Source: CAZSGN01 sp964606415
GTDB taxonomy: Bacteria > Bacteroidota > Bacteroidia > Bacteroidales > JBBRXJ01
NCBI GenBank assembly: GCA_964606415.1
Contig: CAZSGN010000189.1
Span: forward strand, 1-5,610
Reading direction: 5' to 3'
Length of the DNA: 5,610 bases
Shown here: positions 1-5,610 of the stretch, piece by piece
Layout of the letters: every line of letters begins with the position of its first letter
Position numbering within the stretch: the stretch's first letter is position 1
Notes under the pieces: generated by a model
Told to the model about the DNA's origin: nothing
What the model saw: the letters and a program-made list of their open reading frames with translations, nothing else
Databases searched by the model: none
Position numbers and translations under genes: made by a program

Positions 1-240
1 ATAAAATATGGTTTAAGGTTGTTTATATGTTGTATTTTAATGGAAATTGTTTGCCAAAAATGAGCAACTATATTGCATCAATCAAAAAACGCAATATTTA
101 AACTACATGTACAACAATATTTTAACAGTGTCTTATATCATTTAAATATTTAACCATTAAAATAAGAGTAGAACCAAAAATAAAATAAGGGCAACAAACA
201 TTGTTAAAAAGAGAATTTATGAAATTCAGGTTATAATACC
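1..240. other. AT-rich intergenic region with no supported gene
   Basis: This stretch is strongly AT-rich, with frequent stops in the frames I checked, and shows no recognisable protein, tRNA or rRNA. The one local structure I can point to is an inverted repeat, ATATTGC at 70-76 and GCAATAT at 91-97, which could form a 7-bp stem with a 14-base loop. It lacks a T tract and so is not a convincing terminator. I see no T-box or tRNA-like operator of the kind that controls thrS in some other bacteria. The region probably separates thrS from an unseen upstream gene. The other end of that spacer lies outside the window. Confidence 0.6.
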
Positions 241-248
241 TATATTTG
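241..248 (+). promoter_or_regulatory. Putative Bacteroidota -7 promoter box of the thrS operon
   Basis: TATATTTG matches the Bacteroidota primary-sigma -7 consensus TAnnTTTG exactly and lies 26 bases before the thrS ATG. The -33 element is weak: TTTATG at 216-221 is at about the right distance but is not a clean TTG or TTTG. Transcription would start around 252-256, leaving a 5' leader of only about 20 bases. That is too short for a T-box or tRNA-mimic operator. The overlapping TATAAT at 232-237 resembles an E. coli -10 but is less likely to be used in this phylum. The promoter is inferred from the motif alone. Confidence 0.5.
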
Positions 249-274
249 CACCTTTTAAAATAAACCACAACAAG

Positions 275-2251
275 ATGATCAAGATAACTTTTCCGGATAA
301 GCAGATCAAAGAATACGAAGCAGGCATCACCCCTCTGGATATTGCCAGGGATATCAGTAGCAGGTTGGCAAAGGAAGTGATTGCATCCAGAGTCAATGAT
401 CAGGAATGGGATGTACACCGTCCTATCCGGGAAGATGCAAGCATTTCATTACATAAATGGGAAGATAAAGAAGGAAAACATGCATTTTGGCATTCATCGG
501 CCCACTTATTGGCAGAAGCATTACAAGATTTGTATCCGGGAGTAAAATTCGGTATCGGGCCCGCCATTGAACAGGGTTTTTATTATGATGTCGATTTAGG
601 AGATGACAGCGTAATCTCTGAAAAAGACTTTCCAAAGATTGAACAACGCATGCTGGAGATAGCCCGTGAAAAACAAGAATATATTCGGGAAGAAGTCAGT
701 AAAGAAAAAGCGATTGATTATTATCAGGAAAAAGGGAACGAATACAAAATTGAATTACTAAATGAGCTGGAGGACGGAACCATTAGTTTTTATAAGAACG
801 GAAATTTTACCGATCTTTGCCGGGGCCCTCATTTACCAAATACAGGATATATTAAAGCTGTAAAAATTCTGAATACTGCCGGTGCATTCTGGCGAGGCGA
901 TGAACAACGAAAACAAATGACCAGGGTATATGGCATTACTTTCCCGAAACAAAAAATGCTTGATGAATACCTCACTTTACTGGAAGAAGCCCAAAAAAGA
1001 GACCACCGTAAATTAGGAAAAGAACTGGAAATATTTATGTTTTCAGAGAAAGTTGGACAAGGCCTCCCGATGTGGTTACCCAAAGGCACCCAATTAAGAG
1101 AAAGGCTGGAAGGCTTCCTTAAAAAAGTCCAGAAAGAATACGGTTATCAACAGGTTATCACCCCCCATATCGGGCAAAAAAAACTGTATGTCACTTCCGG
1201 CCATTATGCCAAGTACGGTCAAGATAGCTTTCAACCCATCCAACCCCCATCCGGCAATAAGAGAAAAGAACACGGAAATGAAGAAAATGAGGAAGAATTT
1301 TTATTAAAACCCATGAACTGCCCTCATCACTGCGAGATATATAAAAATTTTCCACACTCATACAAAGACCTGCCATATCGCATGGCTGAATTTGGCACCG
1401 TTTACCGTTACGAACAAAGTGGTGAACTTCATGGACTTACAAGAGTACGAGGATTCACCCAAGATGACGCCCATATTTTCTGCACCCCAGACCAATTAAA
1501 AGATGAATTTCTAAAAGTCATAGACATTATATTATATATATTTAAAGCACTTGACTTTAATGATTTTGAAGCCCAAATATCACTACGTGATCCAGAGAAA
1601 AAAGATGATTATATTGGAAATGATGAAAATTGGGAAAAAGCAGAAAAAGCCATAATAGAGGCAACCGCTGAAAAAGGACTTAATACCGTTGTTGAGTATG
1701 GTGAAGCTGCATTTTATGGCCCCAAATTAGATTTTTTGGTAAGAGATGCTTTACGCCGGAAATGGCAATTAGGCACCATACAAGTTGACTACAACCTTCC
1801 CGAACGCTTTGAACTTGAATATGTTGGGCAGGATAACAAAAAACACCGCCCTGTTATGATTCACCGGGCACCCTTCGGCTCCATGGAACGTTTTGTTGCA
1901 GTATTACTTGAACACACTGCTGGTAAATTTCCCTTATGGCTTACCCCGGAACAAGCAGTCATTCTGCCTATCAGTGAAAAACACAATGATTATGCTAAAA
2001 AAGTTTTAAATTTCCTGAATAATTCCGATATTCGCACACTCATTGATGAACGCAATGAAAAAATTGGTAAGAAAATTAGAGACAACGAGTTAAAGCGAAT
2101 TCCTTTCCTATTGATCATAGGTGAAAAAGAAGCAGAAAACAATACAATTTCTGTAAGAAAACAAGGAGAAGGAGATATTGGTTCGATGAGTCTGGATAAT
2201 TTTGTTAATTTTGTGCACTCAGAAGTTGAGAAAACATTAAATACAATTTAA
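275..2251 (+). CDS. thrS: Threonyl-tRNA synthetase (ThrRS)
   Basis: This cytoplasmic class II aminoacyl-tRNA synthetase charges tRNA-Thr with threonine and hydrolyses mischarged Ser-tRNA-Thr. The 658-residue protein is full length, slightly longer than the E. coli enzyme. Domains in order are TGS (about 1-62), editing domain (about 63-225), class II catalytic core (about 245-540) and anticodon-binding domain (about 555-655). The editing-site residues H73, H77, C182 and H186 fall at the same numbers as in E. coli. The zinc ligands that recognise threonine are C349 (in KPMNCPHH), H400 (in DDAHIF) and H530 (in MIHRAPFGSMERF, motif 3). The motif 2 arginine is R378. A charged loop of about 14 extra residues (roughly 322-341) precedes the first zinc ligand. 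The ATG start gives a complete TGS domain. It has no SD, which is usual in this phylum. infC follows after about 25 bases without a terminator, so co-transcription is likely. Identification is secure. Confidence 0.98.
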   Translation: MIKITFPDKQIKEYEAGITPLDIARDISSRLAKEVIASRVNDQEWDVHRPIREDASISLHKWEDKEGKHAFWHSSAHLLAEALQDLYPGVKFGIGPAIEQGFYYDVDLGDDSVISEKDFPKIEQRMLEIAREKQEYIREEVSKEKAIDYYQEKGNEYKIELLNELEDGTISFYKNGNFTDLCRGPHLPNTGYIKAVKILNTAGAFWRGDEQRKQMTRVYGITFPKQKMLDEYLTLLEEAQKRDHRKLGKELEIFMFSEKVGQGLPMWLPKGTQLRERLEGFLKKVQKEYGYQQVITPHIGQKKLYVTSGHYAKYGQDSFQPIQPPSGNKRKEHGNEENEEEFLLKPMNCPHHCEIYKNFPHSYKDLPYRMAEFGTVYRYEQSGELHGLTRVRGFTQDDAHIFCTPDQLKDEFLKVIDIILYIFKALDFNDFEAQISLRDPEKKDDYIGNDENWEKAEKAIIEATAEKGLNTVVEYGEAAFYGPKLDFLVRDALRRKWQLGTIQVDYNLPERFELEYVGQDNKKHRPVMIHRAPFGSMERFVAVLLEHTAGKFPLWLTPEQAVILPISEKHNDYAKKVLNFLNNSDIRTLIDERNEKIGKKIRDNELKRIPFLLIIGEKEAENNTISVRKQGEGDIGSMSLDNFVNFVHSEVEKTLNTI

Positions 2252-2262
2252 AAATTATAAAA

Positions 2263-2279
2263 AAGGAGGATCTGTTATC
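2263..2279 (+). promoter_or_regulatory. Strong SD plus ATC start codon of infC
   Basis: AAGGAGGA at 2263-2270 is a near-perfect complement to the 16S rRNA 3' end and is the only strong SD in the window. Its core AGGAGG ends 7 bases before ATC at 2277-2279, the optimal distance. That ATC is in frame with infC. The first in-frame ATG (2292) is 22 bases from the SD core, too far for normal use. infC genes are known for rare AUU, AUC or AUA starts, because IF3 rejects non-AUG initiation and so represses its own mRNA. I infer the same arrangement here. Confidence 0.7.
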
Positions 2280-2843
2280 GGAAAGAAAAGAATGAGCAGT
2301 AAGAAGAAAACACCTGAACCACGCTATCGGATCAACCATCAGATTAGGGTTGAAGAAGTACGTTTAGTTGGAGACAATATTGAGGAACCCGGCGTTTACC
2401 CGACAAAACAAGCCCTTAAAATGGGTGATGAGATGAACCTTGATCTTGTTGAACTTTCTCCTAATGCAGACCCACCTGTCTGCAAATTAGTTGATTATCA
2501 AAAATTTCTGTATCAACAAAAAAAGAAACAGAAAGATATCAAGGCCAAAACAACGAAGGTGGTAATGAAAGAAATTCGTTTTGGCCCTAATACCGATGAG
2601 CACGATTATAATTTTAAATTAAAGCATGCCGAGAAATTTTTAAAAGATGGCGCAAAAGTAAAAGCCTTTGTCTTTTTTAAAGGCAGAACGATTCTTCATA
2701 AAGAAAAAGGAGAATTGATCCTGCTAAGATTTGCAAAAGACCTGGAATCTATTGCAAAAGTTGAAAAAATGCCTAAGCTCGAGGGTAAAAGAATGACCAT
2801 GTTCCTTGCTCCTAAAAATATTCCAGGAAGTAAAAATAGCTAG
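2277..2843 (+). CDS. infC: Translation initiation factor IF-3
   Basis: IF-3 binds the 30S subunit, prevents premature 50S joining and checks start codon and initiator tRNA pairing. The N-terminal domain contains YRINHQIR, DLVELSPNADPPVCKLVDY and the family signature KLVDYQKFLYQQKK. A lysine-rich linker (KKKQKDIKAK) leads to the C-terminal domain with KEIRFGPNTDEHDYNFKLKHAEKFL and KAFVFFKGR, ending EGKRMTMFLAPK. I place the start at ATC 2277 because of the SD at 2263-2270. This gives 188 residues, beginning (M)GKKRMSSKKK. The conventional alternative, ATG at 2292, gives 183 residues and has no SD in range. Both fit the family length (180 in E. coli, which starts with AUU). An in-frame stop at 2238-2240 limits further extension. 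It sits between thrS and the ribosomal protein genes, as in most bacteria. The product is certain; the exact start is probable. Confidence 0.96.
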   Translation: MGKKRMSSKKKTPEPRYRINHQIRVEEVRLVGDNIEEPGVYPTKQALKMGDEMNLDLVELSPNADPPVCKLVDYQKFLYQQKKKQKDIKAKTTKVVMKEIRFGPNTDEHDYNFKLKHAEKFLKDGAKVKAFVFFKGRTILHKEKGELILLRFAKDLESIAKVEKMPKLEGKRMTMFLAPKNIPGSKNS

Positions 2844-2882
2844 TTCACAATTTGTTACAGATAATCATAAAAAAGAGTAAAA

Positions 2883-3080
2883 ATGCCTAAAATGAAAACA
2901 AATTCTGGTGCCAAAAAGCGTTTCAGCTATACAGGCAGTGGAAAAATCAAAAGGAAGCATGCTTACAAAAGCCATATTCTGACCAAGAAATCCAAAAAAA
3001 GAAAAAGAAATCTTGGTTATTATGGAGAAGTGCATCCTTCAAACAGGAACAATGTCAGATTACTACTGGCAGATAAGTAA
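2883..3080 (+). CDS. rpmI: 50S ribosomal protein bL35
   Basis: This small, very basic protein of the large ribosomal subunit has 65 residues, the usual family length. It opens with MPKMKTNSGAKKRF, followed by TGSGKIKRKHAYKSHIL, then the lysine/arginine run KKSKKRKRNLG, and ends NVRLLLADK. All of these are typical of bL35. The start is fixed by the conserved MPKMKT N terminus. It lies 39 bases after infC, with no SD and an A-rich leader, and belongs to the same transcription unit. Nothing in the protein is unusual. Confidence 0.97.
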   Translation: MPKMKTNSGAKKRFSYTGSGKIKRKHAYKSHILTKKSKKRKRNLGYYGEVHPSNRNNVRLLLADK

Positions 3081-3095
3081 TTTAATGGTTTAACA

Positions 3096-3144
3096 GGATT
3101 GACTAGTCGAAAGATTTCTTAAATGAAAGAAACACTAGCTGTCC
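3096..3144 (+). promoter_or_regulatory. Predicted RNA hairpin in the rplT leader
   Basis: The rpmI-rplT spacer can fold into one long imperfect hairpin. GGAU (3096-3099) pairs with GUCC (3141-3144), G3101 with C3139, and CUAGU (3103-3107) with ACUAG (3134-3138), with a U/U mismatch and a bulged A between. After an asymmetric internal loop, UUUCUU (3115-3120) pairs with AAGAAA (3127-3132) around the loop AAAUGA. The base lies 15 bases before the rplT ATG. bL20 represses its own operon by binding structured mRNA in E. coli and Bacillus, so a bL20-responsive element is a reasonable guess. No match to a known family was tested. The lack of a U tract argues against a terminator. Confidence 0.45.
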
Positions 3145-3159
3145 GAAAAAAAGAAAATT

Positions 3160-3513
3160 ATGGCACGTTCAGTGAATTCCGTTGCCTCAAGGCAACGCAG
3201 AAAAAAAATTATGAAGGAAACCAAAGGTTACTTTGGTGCCCGAAAAAATGTATGGACCGTAGCAAAGAATGCTCGTGAGAAAGCACTCCAATATGCTTAT
3301 CGAGACAGAAAAAAGAAAAAAGCTGATTTCCGGGCACTCTGGATACAACGTATAAATGCTGCTGTACGCTTACATGACATGTCTTATTCCGAATTTATGG
3401 GTAAGCTTAAAAAATCTGAATTAGACCTCAACCGTAAAGTTTTGGCAGACTTGGCAATGAATAATCCTGAAGCTTTCACTAAAATTGTTGAGCAGGTAAA
3501 AAAAGTAAAATAA
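3160..3513 (+). CDS. rplT: 50S ribosomal protein bL20
   Basis: bL20 is an early-assembly protein of the large ribosomal subunit. It binds 23S rRNA and, in several bacteria, also represses its own operon. The 117-residue product has the standard length. It starts MARSVNSVASRQRRKKIMK, followed by TKGYFGARKNVWTVAKNARE. The family signature lies at about 54-70 (KADFRALWIQRINAAVR), and the globular C-terminal domain contains LNRKVLADLAMNNPEAF. The start codon is set by the conserved MARS N terminus. The leader GAAAAAAAGAAAATT has no SD. It is the last gene of the thrS-infC-rpmI-rplT unit and is followed at once by a terminator. A possible control hairpin lies just upstream at 3096-3144. Confidence 0.97.
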   Translation: MARSVNSVASRQRRKKIMKETKGYFGARKNVWTVAKNAREKALQYAYRDRKKKKADFRALWIQRINAAVRLHDMSYSEFMGKLKKSELDLNRKVLADLAMNNPEAFTKIVEQVKKVK

Positions 3514-3518
3514 ACAAT

Positions 3519-3558
3519 AATATAAAACAGGGAAGCAAATGCTTCCCTGTTTTATATT
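3519..3558 (+). terminator. Intrinsic terminator of the thrS-infC-rpmI-rplT operon
   Basis: AATATAAAACAGGGAAGC (3519-3536) and GCTTCCCTGTTTTATATT (3541-3558) are exact reverse complements separated by an AAAT loop. They form a perfect 18-bp stem with a GC-rich upper half and an A/U lower half. The U-rich stretch right after the GC part gives the usual rho-independent form. The mirrored A-rich arm means it could also work on the minus strand. It begins five bases after the rplT stop codon, so the operon end is well defined. Confidence 0.93.
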
Positions 3559-3838
3559 GACACAAAGCCCCTCAGTGTTACCCACATTATAGAGCTTATA
3601 ACTAAGGTAATAATAATCCTAGAGCAAAAAAGGCATGGACCGAATCCCCATTAAGCATAAATTCAGCGAAGCTAATATAACAAATAACAGAATAAAATAA
3701 GACATTTTTTCATGGTCTTAGCCGCCATCTAACGAAGGATTTGCAGCATTCTAAGCGATACCGGCAACAAGTACCTGTACCGCTCAAAAAACGAGGCTGT
3801 ATTAAAATGAATTGTAAACGATTAAAAAATATATTCGA
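3559..3838. other. Intergenic region with a GC-rich foldable patch
   Basis: These 280 bases between the rplT terminator and dapB contain no gene that I recognise. Positions 3559-3718 are AT-rich. Positions 3721-3800 are about 50% GC by my count, richer than the flanks. In the patch, AGCGATACCGG (3754-3764) can pair with CCTGTACCGCT (3774-3784) across a 9-base loop with two mismatches. A frame open from 3733 to the TGA at 3808-3810 has no start codon. The opposite strand is also open over part of the patch, but neither reading resembles a known protein. The region must contain the dapB promoter unless dapB is read from upstream, but I find no clean TAnnTTTG box at a workable distance. Confidence 0.5.
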
Positions 3839-4561
3839 ATGAATATTGTGATTATTGGTTACGGAAAAATGGGGCAAGAAATTGAAAAAATTGCCCGGGA
3901 GAGAGGACATCAAATTCCTCTTATCATTGACATCGAAAACCAGAATGATCTAAATGAAAAAAATTTAGCTGAGATAGATGTAGCGATCGAATTTACCATT
4001 CCGGAAAATGCCATTCCTAATTACCAGCGGTGTTTTGAAGGAAAAACACCTGTCGTCTCAGGAACAACAGGCTGGCTTGATCGGTTCAACGAAGTTAAAG
4101 ACATGTGCCTCACAAATGATCAATCCTTCTTTTATGCTCCCAACTTTAGCCTGGGTGTAAACATTTTCTTCAAATTAAACCAGTACCTGGCTGGTATTAT
4201 GAACCATTTTAAAGATTATGAAGTTGACCTGACCGAAGTACACCACACACAAAAACTTGATGCACCCAGTGGCACAGCCATTAAGCTGGCCGAAGACCTG
4301 ATTGAAAAAATTGAAAGGAAAGATAATTGGGTCCTTGAAAATCCCGGTCAAAAAGAAAACATTAACATTGTCGCGGAAAGAAAAGATAAGGTACCAGGTA
4401 TTCATACCATTCATTATGAGTCAGACATTGATGAAATATCCATCACTCATAGTGCAAAAAGCCGTAAAGGATTCGCAATGGGATCTGTACTTGCTGCTGA
4501 ATTTTTAGCCCGGCAATCCCCAGGCATTTATAATATGGATGATTTATTAGACATTTCTTAA
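3839..4561 (+). CDS. dapB: 4-hydroxy-tetrahydrodipicolinate reductase
   Basis: DapB carries out the NAD(P)H-dependent reduction of 4-hydroxy-tetrahydrodipicolinate to tetrahydrodipicolinate in the diaminopimelate/lysine pathway, supplying peptidoglycan and protein synthesis from the cytoplasm. The 240-residue protein starts directly with the Rossmann dinucleotide-binding motif GYGKMG (residues 7-12). SGTTGW (74-79) and APNFSLGVN (100-108) follow. The catalytic and substrate-binding segment EVHHTQKLDAPSGTA (133-147) contains the histidine pair H135/H136 and K139. The C terminus has KVPGIH and SRKGFAMGSVLAAEFL. It is shorter than the roughly 270-residue E. coli enzyme, mainly before the first conserved loop. 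The start is fixed because the Rossmann strand begins at residue 2. There is no SD. lepB follows after 11 bases, so the two are probably co-transcribed. Confidence 0.96.
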   Translation: MNIVIIGYGKMGQEIEKIARERGHQIPLIIDIENQNDLNEKNLAEIDVAIEFTIPENAIPNYQRCFEGKTPVVSGTTGWLDRFNEVKDMCLTNDQSFFYAPNFSLGVNIFFKLNQYLAGIMNHFKDYEVDLTEVHHTQKLDAPSGTAIKLAEDLIEKIERKDNWVLENPGQKENINIVAERKDKVPGIHTIHYESDIDEISITHSAKSRKGFAMGSVLAAEFLARQSPGIYNMDDLLDIS

Positions 4562-4572
4562 ATTTTAAATTC

Positions 4573-5610
4573 ATGAAGATCAACATCCCTTTCCTCCAAA
4601 ATAAATATGTATCCTTTGCCATTGTGGCGATTCTTTATACCCTTTGGGTTATCTGGGTTGGTTATTTTTTACTGTTAATTGGCCTGGTCGTTATTTTTGA
4701 TCTTTATGTCAGCAAAAAAGTTAACTGGACTTTCTGGAAAAAAAGAGAAGGAAAAAACCATGGGGTCATTGAATGGCTTGACGCCCTTATTTTTGCTGTT
4801 ATTGCCGTCAGCTTTATTAATATATTCTTTTTTCAAAACTATAAGATTCCGACAGGATCAATGGAAAAATCACTCCTCAAAGGGGATCACCTTTTTGTCA
4901 GCAAGATCACTTATGGTCCAAGAATTCCTCAGACTCCCCTTCATTTTCCATTTGCACAGAACATCATGCCGCTGACTACCAAGACAAAATCTTATCTGGA
5001 ATGGATCCAATGGCCTTACAAAAGATTAGCTGGCTTTCGTGATATTAAAAGAGACGATGTGGTCGTTTTTAATTTTCCGGCGGGAGATACAGTCATTTTA
5101 CAACATACCAATGTAAGCTATGAATCAGTTCTGCGGCAGAAAGCCATTGACATAACACGCCAGAACCTCTCCAAAGGCGACTCTATAAGAAACAAAAAAT
5201 ATTATATGCAANNNNNNNNNNCGGGATAACTATATCAAACGTTGTGTAGCAGTACCCGGAGATACGTTTGCGATAAAAGAAACGGACATTTATATTAACG
5301 GGGAACAACAAAAGCCACTTGAACACGTCCAATTCAAATACATCATCCGGACAAAAGGATCTGGACTAAATCAATACTCACTCGAAAAAATTGGCATACC
5401 GCCTGAAGATATTAGTAATGAAGGTAATTTTTATGTTTGTCCTCTAACAAGGCAAAATGTTAAAGATCTAAAACAATTTAAAAATGTAACATCAGTTGAA
5501 AAAATTGTTGTCCCGAAAGGAGAGTATCGGTATAATATTTGCCCACACCCTCCTACTTACCCATGGAACCTGGATCATTTCGGACCCATCATTATTCCTA
5601 AAAAAGACGT
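4573..5610 (+). CDS. lepB: Signal peptidase I, partial and interrupted by an assembly gap
   Basis: This membrane-bound Ser/Lys-dyad peptidase (family S26) removes signal peptides from exported proteins. The N terminus has hydrophobic segments at about 14-45, probably one or two helices, and at about 70-88, just before the catalytic region. The nucleophile is S96 in KIPTGSMEKSLLKGD. A following conserved box is DIKRDDVVVFNFPAGD (157-172). The frame reaches residue 213 (CAA, 5209-5211), then 10 Ns. After the gap, from 5222, a shifted frame reads RDNYIKRCVAVPGDTF, which holds the catalytic lysine (codon 5237-5239). It stays open for 129 codons to the window edge, ending FGPIIIPKKDV. The final box (GDNRxxSxDSR) is beyond the window. 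The apparent TAA at 5227-5229 depends on the arbitrary N count. The gene is probably intact in the organism, with missing bases at the gap. Confidence 0.93.
5212..5221. other. Assembly gap (10 Ns) inside lepB
   Basis: Ten undetermined bases interrupt lepB between the codon for Q213 and the RDNYIKRC segment. A run of exactly ten suggests a scaffold placeholder. Keeping the reading frame across the join needs a multiple of three, so ten cannot be the true length if the flanking bases are right. From memory of related proteins, some 15-20 residues may be missing, but this is a rough guess. Confidence 0.9.

Noticed and set aside
175..182. CAAAAATA, a minus-strand TAnnTTTG promoter box
   Set aside because: There is no -33 element at the right distance and no minus-strand gene downstream within the window. 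A chance match is likely in A-rich DNA.
829..1376. Minus-strand open frames opposite thrS
   Set aside because: They are antisense to conserved ThrRS catalytic and editing regions, have no promoter or family features, and are most likely by-products of thrS codon use.
2292..2294. ATG as the infC start codon
   Set aside because: It is in frame and possible, but it lies 22 bases from the only SD core, while ATC at 2277 is at the ideal spacing. It is kept as the alternative in the infC entry.
3103..3144. The rpmI-rplT hairpin as a transcription terminator
   Set aside because: It is followed by GAAAAAAAG rather than a U tract, and it precedes an essential gene that relies on the same transcript.
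3830..3837. TATATTCG as a -7 promoter box for dapB
   Set aside because: It differs from TAnnTTTG at one base and ends one base before the ATG, so transcription would begin inside the start codon. The nearest TTG (3812-3814) is also only 15 bases upstream. The dapB start is fixed by its Rossmann motif and cannot be moved downstream.
3710..3913. Minus-strand open frame of 67 codons overlapping the dapB start
   Set aside because: Its first part is the antisense of conserved dapB coding sequence, and the rest is a low-complexity, unrecognisable protein. It is best read as a shadow of dapB plus open intergenic DNA.
4302..4508. Plus-strand open frame inside dapB
   Set aside because: It lies wholly within the well-conserved dapB frame, and its lysine-rich product resembles nothing I recognise.
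5227..5229. TAA as a genuine end of lepB, with lepB as a pseudogene
   Set aside because: It is in frame only if the gap is exactly ten bases. The conserved NYIKRCVAVPGD box and 129 open codons in the next frame show that the gene continues.

Overview
The window looks like ordinary chromosomal core-genome sequence from a Bacteroidota bacterium, probably class Bacteroidia. The evidence is a TAnnTTTG-type promoter box before the first gene, almost no Shine-Dalgarno (SD) sequences, a threonyl-tRNA synthetase with the MNCPHHCEIY variant of the zinc motif, and the gene order thrS-infC-rpmI-rplT followed by dapB-lepB. No finer placement is justified by eye. Base composition is AT-rich overall, and intergenic DNA is richer in AT than the genes. 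All genes lie on the + strand.

Layout: positions 1-240 are AT-rich DNA with no gene that I can support. A promoter-like box at 241-248 lies just before thrS (275-2251). thrS is followed by infC (initiation factor 3), rpmI (bL35) and rplT (bL20), and a perfect 18-bp terminator hairpin (3519-3558) closes this translation operon five bases after the rplT stop. A 280-base gap (3559-3838) contains no recognised gene but does hold a GC-rich, foldable patch. dapB (4-hydroxy-tetrahydrodipicolinate reductase) then starts at 3839, and lepB (signal peptidase I) follows 11 bases after it. lepB is interrupted by a 10-N assembly gap and runs off the window end before its last conserved box.

How the genes work together: the first operon supplies a tRNA-charging enzyme, an initiation factor and two large-subunit ribosomal proteins. 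The second pair supplies a lysine/diaminopimelate biosynthesis step and the peptidase that matures exported proteins. These two are neighbours without an obvious biochemical link.

I see no mobile element, CRISPR array, defence system or novel gene cassette. The most interesting signals are regulatory. infC has the only strong SD in the window, placed ideally for an in-frame ATC rather than the downstream ATG, which suggests a non-AUG start and IF3 autoregulation. A long imperfect hairpin fills most of the rpmI-rplT spacer. The apparent stop in lepB is an artefact of the N run, because the catalytic lysine and about 129 further codons continue in another frame straight after the gap.
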